Shown: positions 36,010 to 46,194, counted from the first letter of the stretch. The stretch is DNA of 64,000 nucleotides from an uncultured Selenomonadales bacterium (GCA_900315925.1 ONAV01000024.1:1-64000), one strand, 5' to 3'. The notes: a model not told the origin generated them from the letters alone. Made by a program: numbers and translations.

Positions 36010-37923
36010 TTATTCTTTGTCGGTTTTGTTACGGAAACCCTGATTACGCTTTTCCAGTTTCCGCTCCAAAGCCTGCAGCAACGCATCCCTTTCATTCGGA
36101 ATGCTGCCGCTCTGCACACGGGCCAGCAGATATTTCATAGCCTCGCCCACGGTCAGGGAAGGTAAGGCCTGTGCCGATTGTAAAGACCTTACCGCATCAC
36201 AATCTTGTTTTTCCACACCAGCTTCCGAAAAAGCTTCTCTCGTTTCTTTCGAATTACACGCAACTTCCTGCGCCAGCAGTTCCTGTATTTCACTGCCCCG
36301 TACTTTTAAATCCGAAGTGTGCACCGGCATCCGCTCCCGGGCTATCAGCACGGCTTCTTCTCCCAGCCTGCGGCCTTCCTCCATCACCGGCTCCTGCAGG
36401 ACACCGGCCCAGGTAGCGCCCATATCCGCCAAAAACACTTCGGTCAGCTGGGAAAAAGCCTCTGTCATTTCCTTTTCAGTACGAAACGCACCGCTGGTTG
36501 CTTCGCTGCGAATCCAACGCAGCAATGTATTGTTTTGATAAATCATCATTGGTGCAAAACGCATGTGCTTGGCCACCAGCCAACGCACCCGCTGCACAAA
36601 CGGACGGGGGTAACGCAGCCGCGTCAGGATTGTTTCCGCTATGATTGCGCTTTCCTTTTCGTGCCCGTGATCGTTGGGATATCCGTCAGGCGTGGTTCCC
36701 CGGATCCCCGGCAGCCCCTTTGCCACATCATGCAGCAGCAACGCCCATCGAAGGGTAAGTTCCCGGGGGCCCTGATCCACGGCCGCCAGAATATGCTCCC
36801 ATACATTATAACAATGAAACCGGATATTCTGTGGCAGGCCCGGAAGGTGAACCAGTTCCGGCAACACATCCACAAAGGTTTCGCAGCCCTTCTCCCTCAC
36901 CCGGCACTGCACATCTGCCAGCCCGCTGGAAAGAAACAGGGCCAGTCCTTTGCCGGCCGCTTTGCCCAGCAGCATTTTATCCAGTTCCGCTTTCACCCGT
37001 TCCAAAGAAAGATTGCGGCACCGGCTGACATCAAAAACATAACGCTTTTTCAGATAATATTTTGTGCCGGGCTGCCCGAACGACAGAGTTTTGGTTTCTT
37101 CGTCTCCGCGCAATGCATCGTCCCGCAACAAACCATCCTGAGCCGAAGCGCCCCGTGTCCTGTCGTCCTGCAACGCCCCGTTTCGTGCCGCACCATCCTG
37201 CAATACGCTCTTAGTCCCGATGACTGCCGGACCGTGGGTCAGCTGGGCGTCCGGTCCCATGGTCTTCATGTTTTCCGGAACATCTTTCCCTGCCTTTTCC
37301 ATGGCAATTCTCAGATTCTGTTCCACCGTCAGGCTTTCATCATACTCGCCGAGCACTTCTTCCGCCGTATCGTTTCCTTCCACGTACGTAAAATCCAGCT
37401 GCGCCACAAAACGGCAGGCCCGGTACATGCGCAACGCATCTTCCGCAAAACGCTTCCGGGGATCACCTACCGTACGCAGCAGTTTTGCCCGAAGGTCCTG
37501 CTGCCCGCCATAATAATCAAATAAATTTCCCTCACTGTCCATAGCCATGGCGTTCACGGTAAAATCCCGGCGGGACAAATCTTCTTCCAGTGTGTCACAG
37601 TACCATACTTCCGCCGGCCGGTGCGCATCCTGCCCATAGGCATAGCGCTCGTTGCGAAAGGTGGCAATCTCCAGCGCATGTCCTTCCGTCACGGCTACTA
37701 CCACGCCAAAATTTTCCCCTAACTTTTCCGCCAGAGAATAACCGGCAGCACGAAGAACCGCCGCAACCTGTTCCGGACGCCCGCTGGTCGTGACGTCATA
37801 ATCTCCGGGCTCCAGTCCCAGCAGCAGATCGCGCACAGCGCCCCCTACCACATAGGCTTCATAACCGGCAGCGTTTAAAATCTGTAAAGTTTCTAAAACA
37901 TAAGCAGGAAAACGGTTTTGCAT
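36010..37923 (-). CDS. cca: CCA-adding tRNA nucleotidyltransferase with HD domain and a low-complexity insertion
   Basis: A 637-residue class II nucleotidyltransferase. Head-domain motifs are GGAVRDLLLG (27-36), DYDVTT (41-46, metal Asp pair) and RRDFTVNAMA (118-127), followed by the RNA-binding neck and, after about residue 340, an HD phosphohydrolase domain (LLHDVAKG, KHMRFAP). It adds or repairs the 3' CCA of tRNA, although some Firmicute relatives act only as poly(A) or CC-adding enzymes. Residues about 215-295 are an Asp/Gly/Ala/Arg-rich stretch with a loose 9-10 residue repeat (LQDGAARNG, ALQDDRTRG, AQDGLLRDD) not found in normal family members of 400-480 residues. The start ATG at 37923 follows GAGGTAAGAG. 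Confidence 0.9.
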   Translation of the reverse strand: MQNRFPAYVLETLQILNAAGYEAYVVGGAVRDLLLGLEPGDYDVTTSGRPEQVAAVLRAAGYSLAEKLGENFGVVVAVTEGHALEIATFRNERYAYGQDAHRPAEVWYCDTLEEDLSRRDFTVNAMAMDSEGNLFDYYGGQQDLRAKLLRTVGDPRKRFAEDALRMYRACRFVAQLDFTYVEGNDTAEEVLGEYDESLTVEQNLRIAMEKAGKDVPENMKTMGPDAQLTHGPAVIGTKSVLQDGAARNGALQDDRTRGASAQDGLLRDDALRGDEETKTLSFGQPGTKYYLKKRYVFDVSRCRNLSLERVKAELDKMLLGKAAGKGLALFLSSGLADVQCRVREKGCETFVDVLPELVHLPGLPQNIRFHCYNVWEHILAAVDQGPRELTLRWALLLHDVAKGLPGIRGTTPDGYPNDHGHEKESAIIAETILTRLRYPRPFVQRVRWLVAKHMRFAPMMIYQNNTLLRWIRSEATSGAFRTEKEMTEAFSQLTEVFLADMGATWAGVLQEPVMEEGRRLGEEAVLIARERMPVHTSDLKVRGSEIQELLAQEVACNSKETREAFSEAGVEKQDCDAVRSLQSAQALPSLTVGEAMKYLLARVQSGSIPNERDALLQALERKLEKRNQGFRNKTDKE

Positions 37924-38024
37924 GGCAGGCTCTTACCTCATTAATATTATCTATATATTATATCATACAAACTGTGAGCCGTTTATTTCTTTTCAAACAA
38001 ATTCGTTATAAACCTGTTGTTTGA

Positions 38025-38061
38025 TAAAAAACCTGATGCGTGTACTATCCCGCATCAGGTT
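38025..38061 (-). terminator. Terminator of the leuB-TSCPD unit
   Basis: An 11-bp perfect stem AACCTGATGCG/CGCATCAGGTT with a ten-base loop, followed by TTTTATC on the minus strand, 26 bp past the stop of the small TSCPD gene. Confidence 0.92.
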
Positions 38062-38086
38062 AGATGACAAACCAAATTTAATTGTA

Positions 38087-38344
38087 TTACCGGTTCTGCA
38101 AAGCCTCATCTATCGCAAGGGACAGCTGATCTGCACAGGAAGTGCCGCGTCCGCCGCAGTCATTGCCCCGCAGCAGCGCTGCTATTTTTTCCGCCTCTGC
38201 GCCTTCCACAAGTTTTCCAATAGCCAACAGGTTCCCCGGGCAGCCACCCGTAAATTTTACATTGTGAAGCCGGCCTTCCGCATCCATTTCGAAATCAATC
38301 TTGCGGGCGCAGACCCCTTTTGGTAAAAACGAATAGGTTTTCAT
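38087..38344 (-). CDS. Small TSCPD domain protein
   Basis: An 85-residue protein matching the stand-alone TSCPD family (TIGR03905-like): CARKIDFEMD, VKFTGGCPGNLLAIGKLVEG, and a late CGGRGTSCADQLS. The four conserved Cys could bind a metal. The domain also occurs at the C terminus of some ribonucleotide reductases; the free-standing form has no known function. The gene begins 18 bp after leuB and shares its terminator. Confidence 0.85.
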   Translation of the reverse strand: MKTYSFLPKGVCARKIDFEMDAEGRLHNVKFTGGCPGNLLAIGKLVEGAEAEKIAALLRGNDCGGRGTSCADQLSLAIDEALQNR

Positions 38345-38362
38345 AACAATTGCCTTTCCTTT

Positions 38363-39436
38363 TTATGCTTCCAGCAGCGCTTTGGCTACCAGGTCGCCCA
38401 TCTCCTGGGTGTTGACCTTTGTCATGCCCTCGCCGAACAGATCCGGTGTGCGGTAACCATCTTCGTACACTTTTTCAACGGCGGCTTCCACCGCGTCAGC
38501 CGCAGCCTGCTGATCCAGGGAATAACGGAACAACATGGCAGCGGAAAGGATGGTACCCGTAGGATTGGCAATGCCCTGCCCCGCAATATCCGGCGCGCTG
38601 CCGTGGATAGGCTCATAGAGGCCGGTGCCGTCGCCCAGGCTGGCGCTTGGCAAAAGGCCGATGGAACCGCCCAGCACGGATGCTTCGTCCGACAGGATGT
38701 CGCCGAAAATATTATTGGTCAGTACTACGTCAAACTGACCGGGATTCAGTACCAGCTGCATGGCACAGTTATCAACATACAAATGGTTCAGTTCAATTTC
38801 AGGATATTCCTTCGCCTGCATTTCCGTAACGATTTTACGCCACATACGGGATTCCGCCAGCACATTGGCCTTGTCCACGGAGGTTACCTTGCCCCGGCGT
38901 ACCTTGGCCGCTTCAAACGCTTTCCGGGCGATCCGTTCTACTTCCGGACGGGTGTAGAGGTCTACATCCGATGCAGTCTCCACGCCGTCAACCATAGCCG
39001 CTTCGTTATGGGTGCCGAAGTAAATGCCGCCGGTCAGTTCACGGACGATCAGCAGGTCTGTATTTTCCACACGCTCCGGTTTTAAGGGAGACAGATGCGC
39101 CGTAAACCTGCTCACCTTCATGGGGCGCAGGTTGCAGTACAGTCCTAAATCTTTACGGATACGCAGCAGACCTTTTTCCGGACGGATGGACGGATCCACG
39201 TTATCCCATTTGGGTCCGCCTACCGCACCTAACAGAACAGCATCTGCCGCATTGGCAGATTTTTGCGTCACTTCCGGATAGGGATCATTATAAGCGTCAA
39301 TGGCACAGCCGCCCAGCAGCTGATGGTCGTATTCCAGGGCAAAACCGAATTTTTTAGCCGCCGCGTCCATAACTTTTACAGTAGCAGTTACAATTTCCGG
39401 GCCGATGCCGTCGCCCGGCAACAAAGTAATCTTCAT
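38363..39436 (-). CDS. leuB: 3-isopropylmalate dehydrogenase
   Basis: A 357-residue NAD-dependent beta-decarboxylating dehydrogenase making 2-ketoisocaproate in leucine synthesis. The family blocks are clear: [43 protein letters not shown], the [26 protein letters not shown] Mg/substrate region (given here in part) and [14 protein letters not shown]. The start is the ATG at 39436 (AAGGAGA nine bases upstream), not the earlier in-frame codon. It lies in the leuC-leuD-leuB order but is separated from leuD by 320 bp holding a large inverted repeat and a hairpin, so it may be partly uncoupled from leuCD. Confidence 0.97.
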   Translation of the reverse strand: MKITLLPGDGIGPEIVTATVKVMDAAAKKFGFALEYDHQLLGGCAIDAYNDPYPEVTQKSANAADAVLLGAVGGPKWDNVDPSIRPEKGLLRIRKDLGLYCNLRPMKVSRFTAHLSPLKPERVENTDLLIVRELTGGIYFGTHNEAAMVDGVETASDVDLYTRPEVERIARKAFEAAKVRRGKVTSVDKANVLAESRMWRKIVTEMQAKEYPEIELNHLYVDNCAMQLVLNPGQFDVVLTNNIFGDILSDEASVLGGSIGLLPSASLGDGTGLYEPIHGSAPDIAGQGIANPTGTILSAAMLFRYSLDQQAAADAVEAAVEKVYEDGYRTPDLFGEGMTKVNTQEMGDLVAKALLEA

Positions 39437-39469
39437 AATCGACAGTCTCCTTGTCATTGTAATTTCTAT

Positions 39470-39678
39470 GGTAACGCTGATTAAATGAGTTTGTGCGATG
39501 ACCGAGGGCTTTTTGCGACTGACAAGGAAATGGCCCGAGGGCGCAGCCTAAGCAGAGAGCCGCAAGCTATGCTTGCGTGCGAATCGCTTATACAAAGGAG
39601 TAGCTGCGTTGAGGGACATTGACGCAGTCAGTCACAAAAAGCACCGATCAGCGTGCAGACGAATTAATCAGTGTTTCC
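39470..39678. repeat. 209-nt inverted repeat between leuD and leuB
   Basis: Two arms of about 95 nt and roughly 65-70 percent complementarity with ends GGTAACGCTGATTAA and TTAATCAGTGTTTCC, and a perfect tip hairpin CGCAAGC/GCTTGCG. It contains no convincing coding frame. The left end lies 33 bp upstream of the leuB start. The end motif ACGCTGATTAAA recurs alone at 16563-16574 and 46298-46309. It looks like a small non-autonomous mobile element or a large structured spacer. Confidence 0.75.
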
Positions 39679-39703
39679 ATATATCTGTTCAGATAAACTT
39701 TGT

Positions 39704-39734
39704 AAGGCGAAGCCGGAATGACTTCGCCTTTTTA
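39704..39734. terminator. Hairpin downstream of leuD
   Basis: A 9-bp perfect stem AAGGCGAAG/CTTCGCCTT with a nine-base loop. The T run (TTTATCTTTT) is on the plus side, while leuD is read on the minus side, where ACAAAG follows. It may act as an RNA-stabilising hairpin rather than a true leuD terminator. Confidence 0.5.
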
Positions 39735-39755
39735 TCTTTTGTGACTTTTCTGTCA

Positions 39756-40235
39756 CTATGCCTGTGATTTTACGTAATTTACCAGGCCGCCGCAGTCCGC
39801 AATCTTCTGACAGAAATCCGGCAAGGGTTTTGTTTTGATGACCAGATTCTTATTCACAATTTTAATTTCGCCGGTCTTCAGATCCACTTCCACATCATCG
39901 CCCTTTTCAATTTTCTCTACCTCAGCGCCAATTTCCAGCACCGGCAGACCGATGTTGATGGCATTGCGGTAGAAGATGCGGGCGAAGCTGTCCGCGATGA
40001 TGCACTTGATGCCTTTTACTTTGATTACCACGGGGGCATGCTCACGGGAAGAGCCGCAGCCGAAATTTTTGCCCGCCACCATGATCTCATCTTTTTTTAC
40101 ATTGGGGGCAAAGGTTGTATCAATATCTTCCATGGCATGTTCTGCCAGTTCTTTGAAATCAGAAATATTCAGATAACGGGCCGGAATGATTACATCCGTA
40201 TCCACATGATCCCCGTAACGCCAGATCTTGCTCAT
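39756..40235 (-). CDS. leuD: 3-isopropylmalate dehydratase small subunit
   Basis: A 159-residue swivel domain partner of LeuC. It shows [16 protein letters not shown] at the start, [14 protein letters not shown] (substrate-binding Ser-Ser-Arg) and [17 protein letters not shown]. The heterodimer isomerises 2- to 3-isopropylmalate. Its ATG overlaps the leuC stop by four bases (ATGA), so the two are coupled for a 1:1 complex. Length and sequence fit the archaeal-type/LeuD2 form of about 160 residues rather than the 200-residue E. coli form. Confidence 0.96.
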   Translation of the reverse strand: MSKIWRYGDHVDTDVIIPARYLNISDFKELAEHAMEDIDTTFAPNVKKDEIMVAGKNFGCGSSREHAPVVIKVKGIKCIIADSFARIFYRNAINIGLPVLEIGAEVEKIEKGDDVEVDLKTGEIKIVNKNLVIKTKPLPDFCQKIADCGGLVNYVKSQA

Positions 40236-41494
40236 CCTAATACCTCCTCTGCCGAAGCGATATAACCTTTTACCGCGCTGGCTGCCGCTGTGTAGGGGCT
40301 GGCCAGGTACACTTCACTGTCCACGTGGCCCATACGTCCGCGGAAATTGCGGTTGGTAGTGGAAACACAGCGCTCGCCTGCTGCCAGAATGCCCATGTAA
40401 CCTCCCAGACAGGGTCCGCAGGTAGGCGTGGAAACCGCCGCACCGGCATTGATGAAAATATCCACATAGCCCAACCGGATGGCTTCCTGGTAAATTTCCT
40501 GGGTCGCCGGTATGATGATACAGCGGACGTTTTCGTTCACTTTATGGTCTTTCAGCACTTCCGCAGCCTGGGCAATGTCTTCCAGCCGCCCGTTGGTGCA
40601 GGAGCCCACCACTACCTGATCAATCTTGATATGATGGGATTCGCTGACCGGATGTGTATTTTCCGGCAGGTGCGGATATGAAGTTACAGGTACCAGTTTT
40701 GACAGGTCAATCTTTACGACACGTTCATAAACCGCGTCCGGATCTGCTTCCACTGCTGTCCACGGACGAGTTACCCTACCTTTCAGGAAAGCTTCCGTCT
40801 TGGCGTCCACCGGGAAGATGCCGTTCTTTCCACCGGCCTCAATGGCCATGTTGCAGATGGTGAAACGGTCGGACATGTCCAGTTCCGCTACGCCTGGGCC
40901 GGTGAATTCCAGGCTCTGGTAACGGGCGCCGTCCACGCCGATCATGCCGATGAGGGTCAGGATCAGGTCTTTGCCTTTTACATATTTGGACAGTTTGCCG
41001 GTAAGTTCTACTTTTATGGCAGCGGGAACCTTGAACCAGGTGGTGCCGCTGGCCATGGCGCAGCCGATATCCGTCTGGCCCATACCGGTGGACAAAGCAT
41101 TTAATGCGCCGTACGTGCAGGTATGGGAATCCGCGCCGATGACGATCTCACCGGGGGCTACCAGGCCTTTATCCGGCAGCAGCGCATGTTCGATGCCCAT
41201 GCGTCCCACTTCAAAATAATTGGTAATATTATGCTTTCTGGCGAAATCACGCATCTGTTTGCACAGGGTAGCGGATTTGATATCCTTGCAGGGAGAAAAA
41301 TGATCCGGCACCAGCGCGATTTTATCTTTATTAAAAACGGGACGCCCAATTTTTTCAAACTCATTGATTGCCGGCGGACCGGTAATGTCATTCGCCAGAA
41401 TCAGATCTACCTGGGAAACCAGCAGATCCCCGGCCTCCACAAATTCCCGGCCCACATGCATGGCGAGAATTTTCTGTGTCATTGTCATGCCCAT
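40232..41494 (-). CDS. leuC: 3-isopropylmalate dehydratase large subunit
   Basis: A 420-residue aconitase-superfamily protein carrying the [4Fe-4S] cluster. Cys ligands are in VVGSCTNGR and [28 protein letters not shown] and [10 protein letters not shown] are further signatures. The start is set at the ATG at 41494, six bases after GGAGGGG. Length matches the homoaconitase-type LeuC2 class. It starts 70 bp after the permease stop and heads the leuCD pair. The cluster is oxygen-labile, in keeping with an anaerobe. Confidence 0.96.
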   Translation of the reverse strand: MGMTMTQKILAMHVGREFVEAGDLLVSQVDLILANDITGPPAINEFEKIGRPVFNKDKIALVPDHFSPCKDIKSATLCKQMRDFARKHNITNYFEVGRMGIEHALLPDKGLVAPGEIVIGADSHTCTYGALNALSTGMGQTDIGCAMASGTTWFKVPAAIKVELTGKLSKYVKGKDLILTLIGMIGVDGARYQSLEFTGPGVAELDMSDRFTICNMAIEAGGKNGIFPVDAKTEAFLKGRVTRPWTAVEADPDAVYERVVKIDLSKLVPVTSYPHLPENTHPVSESHHIKIDQVVVGSCTNGRLEDIAQAAEVLKDHKVNENVRCIIIPATQEIYQEAIRLGYVDIFINAGAAVSTPTCGPCLGGYMGILAAGERCVSTTNRNFRGRMGHVDSEVYLASPYTAAASAVKGYIASAEEVLG

Positions 41495-41564
41495 AAGAAA
41501 CCCCTCCTCATAAACCAAAATGTAAAATTGTAAAAACAAAACAAGGATTTTTTGGAAACAAGAA

Positions 41565-42953
41565 TCAAATCAGCACATATTTTGCAATGAAGATCACTGC
41601 TAAAATATACAACAGCAGGCTCACACGGCTTGTATGACCGGTCAGCGTATTCACGAGCACATAGGAAATGATGCCAAAGGAAATACCTTCCGAGATGCTA
41701 TAGGCAAACGGCATGGCGATGATGCACATGTAGGCAGGAATTGCTTCCGGCAGATTCCGGAAGTCTATCTGGGAAATAGAAGAAACCATCAGAAAACCAA
41801 CCATGACCAGCGCGGGAGCTGTCGCAAACGCAGGAATCGCCATAAAGAACGGCGCCAGGAACAGAGACAGGAAGAACAGCACCGCTGTGGTGACAGCCGT
41901 CAAACCGGTACGCCCGCCTTCACTGACACCGGAAGCCGATTCTACAAACGTCGTAATGGTACTGGTCCCCATCAGCGCACCGGCCACCGTACCCACGGAG
42001 TCAGCCATCAGGGCGCCCTTAATGTTGGGAAGCGTTCCGTCCTTGCGCAGCATATTCGCCTTGGAAGCAACGCCCATCAAAGTTCCCAGTGTATCAAAAA
42101 AGTCAACAAACAGGAAAGACACAACAATTACCAGAAAATCAAGGGAAGCAACCTTGCTGAAATCCAGCTTCAGGAAAATCGGAGAAGGATCCGCCGGCAG
42201 GAAAGAAGCCAGGCCTGCAGAAAAATCAGGCAGCACGCTGAAGGCTCCCACTTTGGGATTCGGCACGTACAGACCTGTCACTTCACAGAGTATACCCAGG
42301 ATCCAGGTTGCCAGAATGCCCCAGAGAATACCGCCTTTTACATCCCGTGCCAGCATAATGCCCGTGATGACAATGCCAATGATTGCCAGCAATACCGTAA
42401 TACCCACTGTATGAAAGGTTCCGCCCGCCATAGACTGTTTAAAGTTAAACAAGGCGATTTTTGTCGCCGGATTACCTACAATAATCTGTGCATTGAACAG
42501 ACCAATCAGGGCGATAAACAAACCGATACCCACAGATACAGCCCGTTTCAGGCTGAGAGGAATAACGTCAAACACCGCCTGCCGGATATTAGTCAGAGAC
42601 AGGACAATAAAGATGAGACCTTCCACGCAAACGGCAGCCAGGGCCATCTCCCAGGAATACCCCATCTGTTTTACTACTGTAAAAGCAAAAAAGGCATTCA
42701 ACCCCATGCCCGCAGATAACGCAAAGGGATAGTTTGCGAAAGCTGCCATCAGCAGCGTCGCAAAGCAGGAAGCCAGCGCCGTAACGGTCAGCAGCGCTCC
42801 CTTATCCATGCCTGTCACACTCAGAATCGACGGGTTAACAGCCAGAATATAAGCCATGGTCATAAATGTGGTGATACCGGCCATGATCTCTGTTTTTACC
42901 GTGGTGCCGTTCTCCCGCAGGTGAAATAGTTTTTCCAATGTTCCGTCCTGCAT
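41565..42953 (-). CDS. NCS2-type purine permease (PbuG/AdeQ-like)
   Basis: A 462-residue transporter with about 13 membrane helices. Family blocks are [20 protein letters not shown] near the N terminus, [14 protein letters not shown], and [22 protein letters not shown] (partly given) in the substrate site, as in the AzgA-like guanine/hypoxanthine/adenine branch of NCS2. It should import a purine base by proton symport. The start ATG at 42953 has GGAGGTAATC upstream. No purine riboswitch is visible in the 130 bp before it. Neighbouring codBA also handles nucleobases, so this area may be a salvage patch. Confidence 0.9.
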   Translation of the reverse strand: MQDGTLEKLFHLRENGTTVKTEIMAGITTFMTMAYILAVNPSILSVTGMDKGALLTVTALASCFATLLMAAFANYPFALSAGMGLNAFFAFTVVKQMGYSWEMALAAVCVEGLIFIVLSLTNIRQAVFDVIPLSLKRAVSVGIGLFIALIGLFNAQIIVGNPATKIALFNFKQSMAGGTFHTVGITVLLAIIGIVITGIMLARDVKGGILWGILATWILGILCEVTGLYVPNPKVGAFSVLPDFSAGLASFLPADPSPIFLKLDFSKVASLDFLVIVVSFLFVDFFDTLGTLMGVASKANMLRKDGTLPNIKGALMADSVGTVAGALMGTSTITTFVESASGVSEGGRTGLTAVTTAVLFFLSLFLAPFFMAIPAFATAPALVMVGFLMVSSISQIDFRNLPEAIPAYMCIIAMPFAYSISEGISFGIISYVLVNTLTGHTSRVSLLLYILAVIFIAKYVLI

Positions 42954-43091
42954 GATTACCTCCGTTTCCCAGGCTAGGTCCTTAACTATTGTATCTGAAA
43001 AATACAATGCCTGGTCCGAATTATAGTACTATGTCTTTTTTCCGTTTCTCAGGTTAAAACTGCCTCATCCCGGGATTTCAATTACACAATG

Positions 43092-43571
43092 TTAATCCCG
43101 CAAAAGCAGTTCCACAAATACAGAACGGCTGATGACTCCCAGAAGATGTCCTTCTTCCGCTACAAAAACACGTTTCACCTTATCATCAAGCATTACCTTG
43201 CCAACTTTTTCAATCGTATCGTCAGGACTTACACAAATAGCGGGAGACGTCATGGCGTCCTCCGCAGTTTGCGCATTCCAGCGGGTCATCGCCTTACGAT
43301 ATTCCAGCACTTCATTGCTTGAAGCAAGAGCCGCATGGAACAGATATGTCATGAGCCCAGGTTCATGGGGTTTAACGATCTTACTGATTAAATCGTTCTC
43401 ACTAATTACACCCACAATTTCATTATACTTATTTACCACAGGAAAGGCAGAAATTTTATTTTCGATCATAAGACGTGCAACTTCCTTGACCGTTGTTTCC
43501 GGCGACACGGAAATAATCTCGGTTTTCATTACGTCTTTAGCCAAAATTTTCTCGTTAGCATTTGCATCCAT
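43092..43571 (-). CDS. CBS-pair protein
   Basis: A 159-residue cytosolic protein made almost entirely of two CBS motifs (residues about 8-62 and 100-157), with MKTEIISVSPETTVKEVARLM and MTSPAICVSPDDTIEKVGKVM as the repeated starts. CBS pairs bind adenine nucleotides and act as energy or ligand sensors. A longer linker (residues 65-100, HEPGLMTYLF) separates the motifs. The start ATG has AAGGAGG at good spacing. The partner protein is not known. Confidence 0.9.
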   Translation of the reverse strand: MDANANEKILAKDVMKTEIISVSPETTVKEVARLMIENKISAFPVVNKYNEIVGVISENDLISKIVKPHEPGLMTYLFHAALASSNEVLEYRKAMTRWNAQTAEDAMTSPAICVSPDDTIEKVGKVMLDDKVKRVFVAEEGHLLGVISRSVFVELLLRD

Positions 43572-43708
43572 TTAAAAGAACCTCCTTATAAATTAGAAAA
43601 CAGCATTGACAACAAAAAGGGATGAACTAAAATTACATTTTATTATAACATTTTATAAATATCCTGTGAATCAAATTTTACGATATATAAAGACAGCAAG
43701 AAACAGTA

Positions 43709-44908
43709 TCACCTGTCAGAAACAATGTTGCATTCACTGCTATGCAACTTTCTTATGCAGTTTCCATTTTTAAATGAGAGAAGTACAGGCGAATTAAAAT
43801 TCAGCGCCTCGTAATAATTTTTGGCGTCCAGCACGATAAAGCTGCCCGGTTTCCCAGGTTCAATTCCATAACGGTCAAGCACATGCAGCGTTCTTGCTGC
43901 GTTGGTCGTAATAAACCGGCAACTGTCCATAATATCCTGATAGCCCATCATCTGACACACATGCAGTCCCATGAACACCACGTCCCGTAAATTGCCGTTT
44001 CCCATCGGATACCAGGGATCACAGATATCATCGTGCCCGAAGGAAACATTGATGCCTTCCGACAACAGTTCTTTTACGCGGGTAACGCCCCGCCGTTTCG
44101 GATACGTATCTGCTCTTCCCTGCAAATGCGTATTTACCAGAGGATTTGCCACAAAATTGATACGGCTCATTTTCAGCAGCCGCATCAGCCGCTGCACATA
44201 GGCGTTGTTATACGAATGCATGGCTGTGGTATGGCTGGCCGTAACACGGTCATACAGCCCCAGTTCCAACGCGCGGGCAGCCAGTGTTTCCAGTCCCCGG
44301 GACGCTTCATCATCAATTTCATCACAGTGCACATCCACCAGAAGTTCATGCTCCGCAGCCAGATTTAAAGCAAAATTAAGGGATTCCACACTGTATTCCC
44401 GGGTAAATTCAAAATGAGGAATAGCACCCACCGCATCTGCTCCCATGCGCACCGCATCCTGCATCAGCTGCCTGCCGTTGGGATAACTGAGGATCCCTTC
44501 CTGAGGAAAGGCCACTACTTGGATTTCCATAAGGTTTTTCAGTTCTTCCCTGAGTTCCAGTATGGTTTCCAAAGCCAGCAACGAAGGATCGGTCACATCA
44601 ACATGGGTACGTATATACTGGACTCCGTGATCCGCATACATGCGAACCGCGCGGCTGACCCGATCCCGTATATCGGCCTTGTTCAGCTTACTTTTTCGTT
44701 TCGTCCAGCATTCGATACCTTCAAACAAGGTACCTGACAGATTCCAGACCGGATCGCCCGCAGGAAGAACCAGCCTGCCCTGCAGGTCCGTCACATTCTC
44801 CCCTGCTTCCGGCAGCAGCTTTGTTCCGATTTCCGCAAACAAACCGTTTTCAACCCTGATATCCTGTAGTTTCGTTTTGTTTTCAATACACGCATTGGTA
44901 AACAGCAT
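43709..44908 (-). CDS. codA: Cytosine deaminase, missing the N-terminal metal-binding HxH segment
   Basis: A 399-residue amidohydrolase of the CodA type, read from the ATG at 44908 (CAGGAGA seven bases upstream). SGTLFEGIECWTKRK, the HCDE metal/substrate motif in VDVHCDEIDDEAS, ASHTTAMHSY and SFGHDDICDPWYP are as in cytosine deaminase, which makes uracil. After GRLVLP the family has a PFVEPHIHLD-like segment carrying two metal-binding His before AGDPxWN; here LVLP runs straight into AGDPVWN, an in-frame loss of about 14-16 residues. Without HxH the enzyme is probably inactive, unless the sequence is in error. It is downstream of codB with a 27-bp gap. Confidence 0.85.
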   Translation of the reverse strand: MLFTNACIENKTKLQDIRVENGLFAEIGTKLLPEAGENVTDLQGRLVLPAGDPVWNLSGTLFEGIECWTKRKSKLNKADIRDRVSRAVRMYADHGVQYIRTHVDVTDPSLLALETILELREELKNLMEIQVVAFPQEGILSYPNGRQLMQDAVRMGADAVGAIPHFEFTREYSVESLNFALNLAAEHELLVDVHCDEIDDEASRGLETLAARALELGLYDRVTASHTTAMHSYNNAYVQRLMRLLKMSRINFVANPLVNTHLQGRADTYPKRRGVTRVKELLSEGINVSFGHDDICDPWYPMGNGNLRDVVFMGLHVCQMMGYQDIMDSCRFITTNAARTLHVLDRYGIEPGKPGSFIVLDAKNYYEALNFNSPVLLSFKNGNCIRKLHSSECNIVSDR

Positions 44909-44935
44909 GACAGTCTCCTGTTTTATCAAATCACA

Positions 44936-46165
44936 TCAGCGGCCTGCAGCCTTATCATACACAAGATAGCAAAAACATCCCACAATCATGGCATTGATAC
45001 TGGCAATACCGGCATGGAGAAAATTCCCGGTCAGCGCGCCGGCAACAACACCTGCCACTGCACCCCAATGAACGCCCGGATTCGCTTCCGCCCCTGTTTC
45101 ATAATGCTGCGGATGCCCGAAATAGTCAAAGATAATGATGGCGCCTATGGGTGGCAGCGTTGCATTTAAAAAGCTGAGCCAGCTTACAAAGTTATTGTAA
45201 AGATAGACGGAAGCTAACGTACCAATCACACCGCTTACGATTACCAGAGGACGCTTGCGGATCCCTGTTATATTCGAAAGACTGAGTCCCCCGCTGTACA
45301 GCGCGTTATCATTCGTCGTCCAGATGTTGGCGCCCAGCACAACAAGAGCAGGCAGCAGAAGTCCCTGAGCCATCATCACATAAAAAATATCATCTTTCCC
45401 GGTGAAGGCGCCGCCTACTGCGCCGAAAGCAAACATCAGCGAGTTACCGATCAGAAATGCAACAACCGTAGTAAACACAGCGGTTTTTTTACCTTTGGCA
45501 AAACGGGTAAAATTCGGTGTCGTCGTTCCGCCGCTGACAAAAGAACCCACCACCATCCCAATGGCATTAAACACAGTGATCCCGCCTACACTTCTGGCAA
45601 ACACTGCCGCAAGCCCGCCGCCGGCATGAGTAGCCGTAACCATTGAGTACGTACCCAGAACAAGGATCAGCGGAACGGAAACATAGCTGACAATTTCCAT
45701 GCCCCGTATGCCAAAGTACGCAGAAGCGGTCATACAGAAGCCTCCGACAGCAATCAGCAGCAACGGGTTTACACGGAGCACTTCCGCAGCGGGAAACGCA
45801 AACATGGCAACCCCCACGCCGAACCAGCCAATCTGCGTCAGACTGATCAACAGGGACGGAAGGCGGGAACCTGCCACACCAAAGGAACGCCGGGCCAGTA
45901 AGTCAAATGAAAGACCGGTGCCGCAGCCGATATATCCTAAAATGCCGGTGTACACAGCAAGAATAATGCCACCGGAAAGGACAGAAAAGATAAATTCAGA
46001 AAGGTCCAGACCGTTGCCCATGGTGGCGCCTACCGACATGCTGGCTGAAAAGAACGTGAAACCCAGCATGATAAAAAACATGGACCAAAAGGATTTTCTT
46101 GCATATAACGGAACCGGCTCAAAACTGAAATCTTTGTCTTTATGCAACTGTTTATCAGATGACAT
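44936..46165 (-). CDS. codB: Cytosine permease (NCS1 family)
   Basis: A 409-residue transporter with about 12 membrane helices, an NCS1 layout and similarity to E. coli CodB: SVGATMGNGLDLSEF, LARRSFGVAGSRLPSLL, the substrate-region TTPNFTRFAKGKKTA, and NDNALYSGGLSLSNI. It imports cytosine by symport. The start at 46165 has GGGGGAGG at good spacing; the earlier in-frame start has none. It is the first gene of codBA, whose leader contains a direct repeat that may be a regulator site. Confidence 0.93.
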   Translation of the reverse strand: MSSDKQLHKDKDFSFEPVPLYARKSFWSMFFIMLGFTFFSASMSVGATMGNGLDLSEFIFSVLSGGIILAVYTGILGYIGCGTGLSFDLLARRSFGVAGSRLPSLLISLTQIGWFGVGVAMFAFPAAEVLRVNPLLLIAVGGFCMTASAYFGIRGMEIVSYVSVPLILVLGTYSMVTATHAGGGLAAVFARSVGGITVFNAIGMVVGSFVSGGTTTPNFTRFAKGKKTAVFTTVVAFLIGNSLMFAFGAVGGAFTGKDDIFYVMMAQGLLLPALVVLGANIWTTNDNALYSGGLSLSNITGIRKRPLVIVSGVIGTLASVYLYNNFVSWLSFLNATLPPIGAIIIFDYFGHPQHYETGAEANPGVHWGAVAGVVAGALTGNFLHAGIASINAMIVGCFCYLVYDKAAGR

Positions 46166-46194
46166 GGCAAACCTCCCCCTCAATCATGTTTGTC

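Noticed and set aside
41495-41564. Possible leucine attenuator before leuC
   Set aside because: The 70-bp gap has no leader peptide with Leu codons, no terminator stem and no T-box.
42954-43091. Possible purine riboswitch before the NCS2 permease
   Set aside because: The conserved purine-riboswitch core and paired loops are absent.
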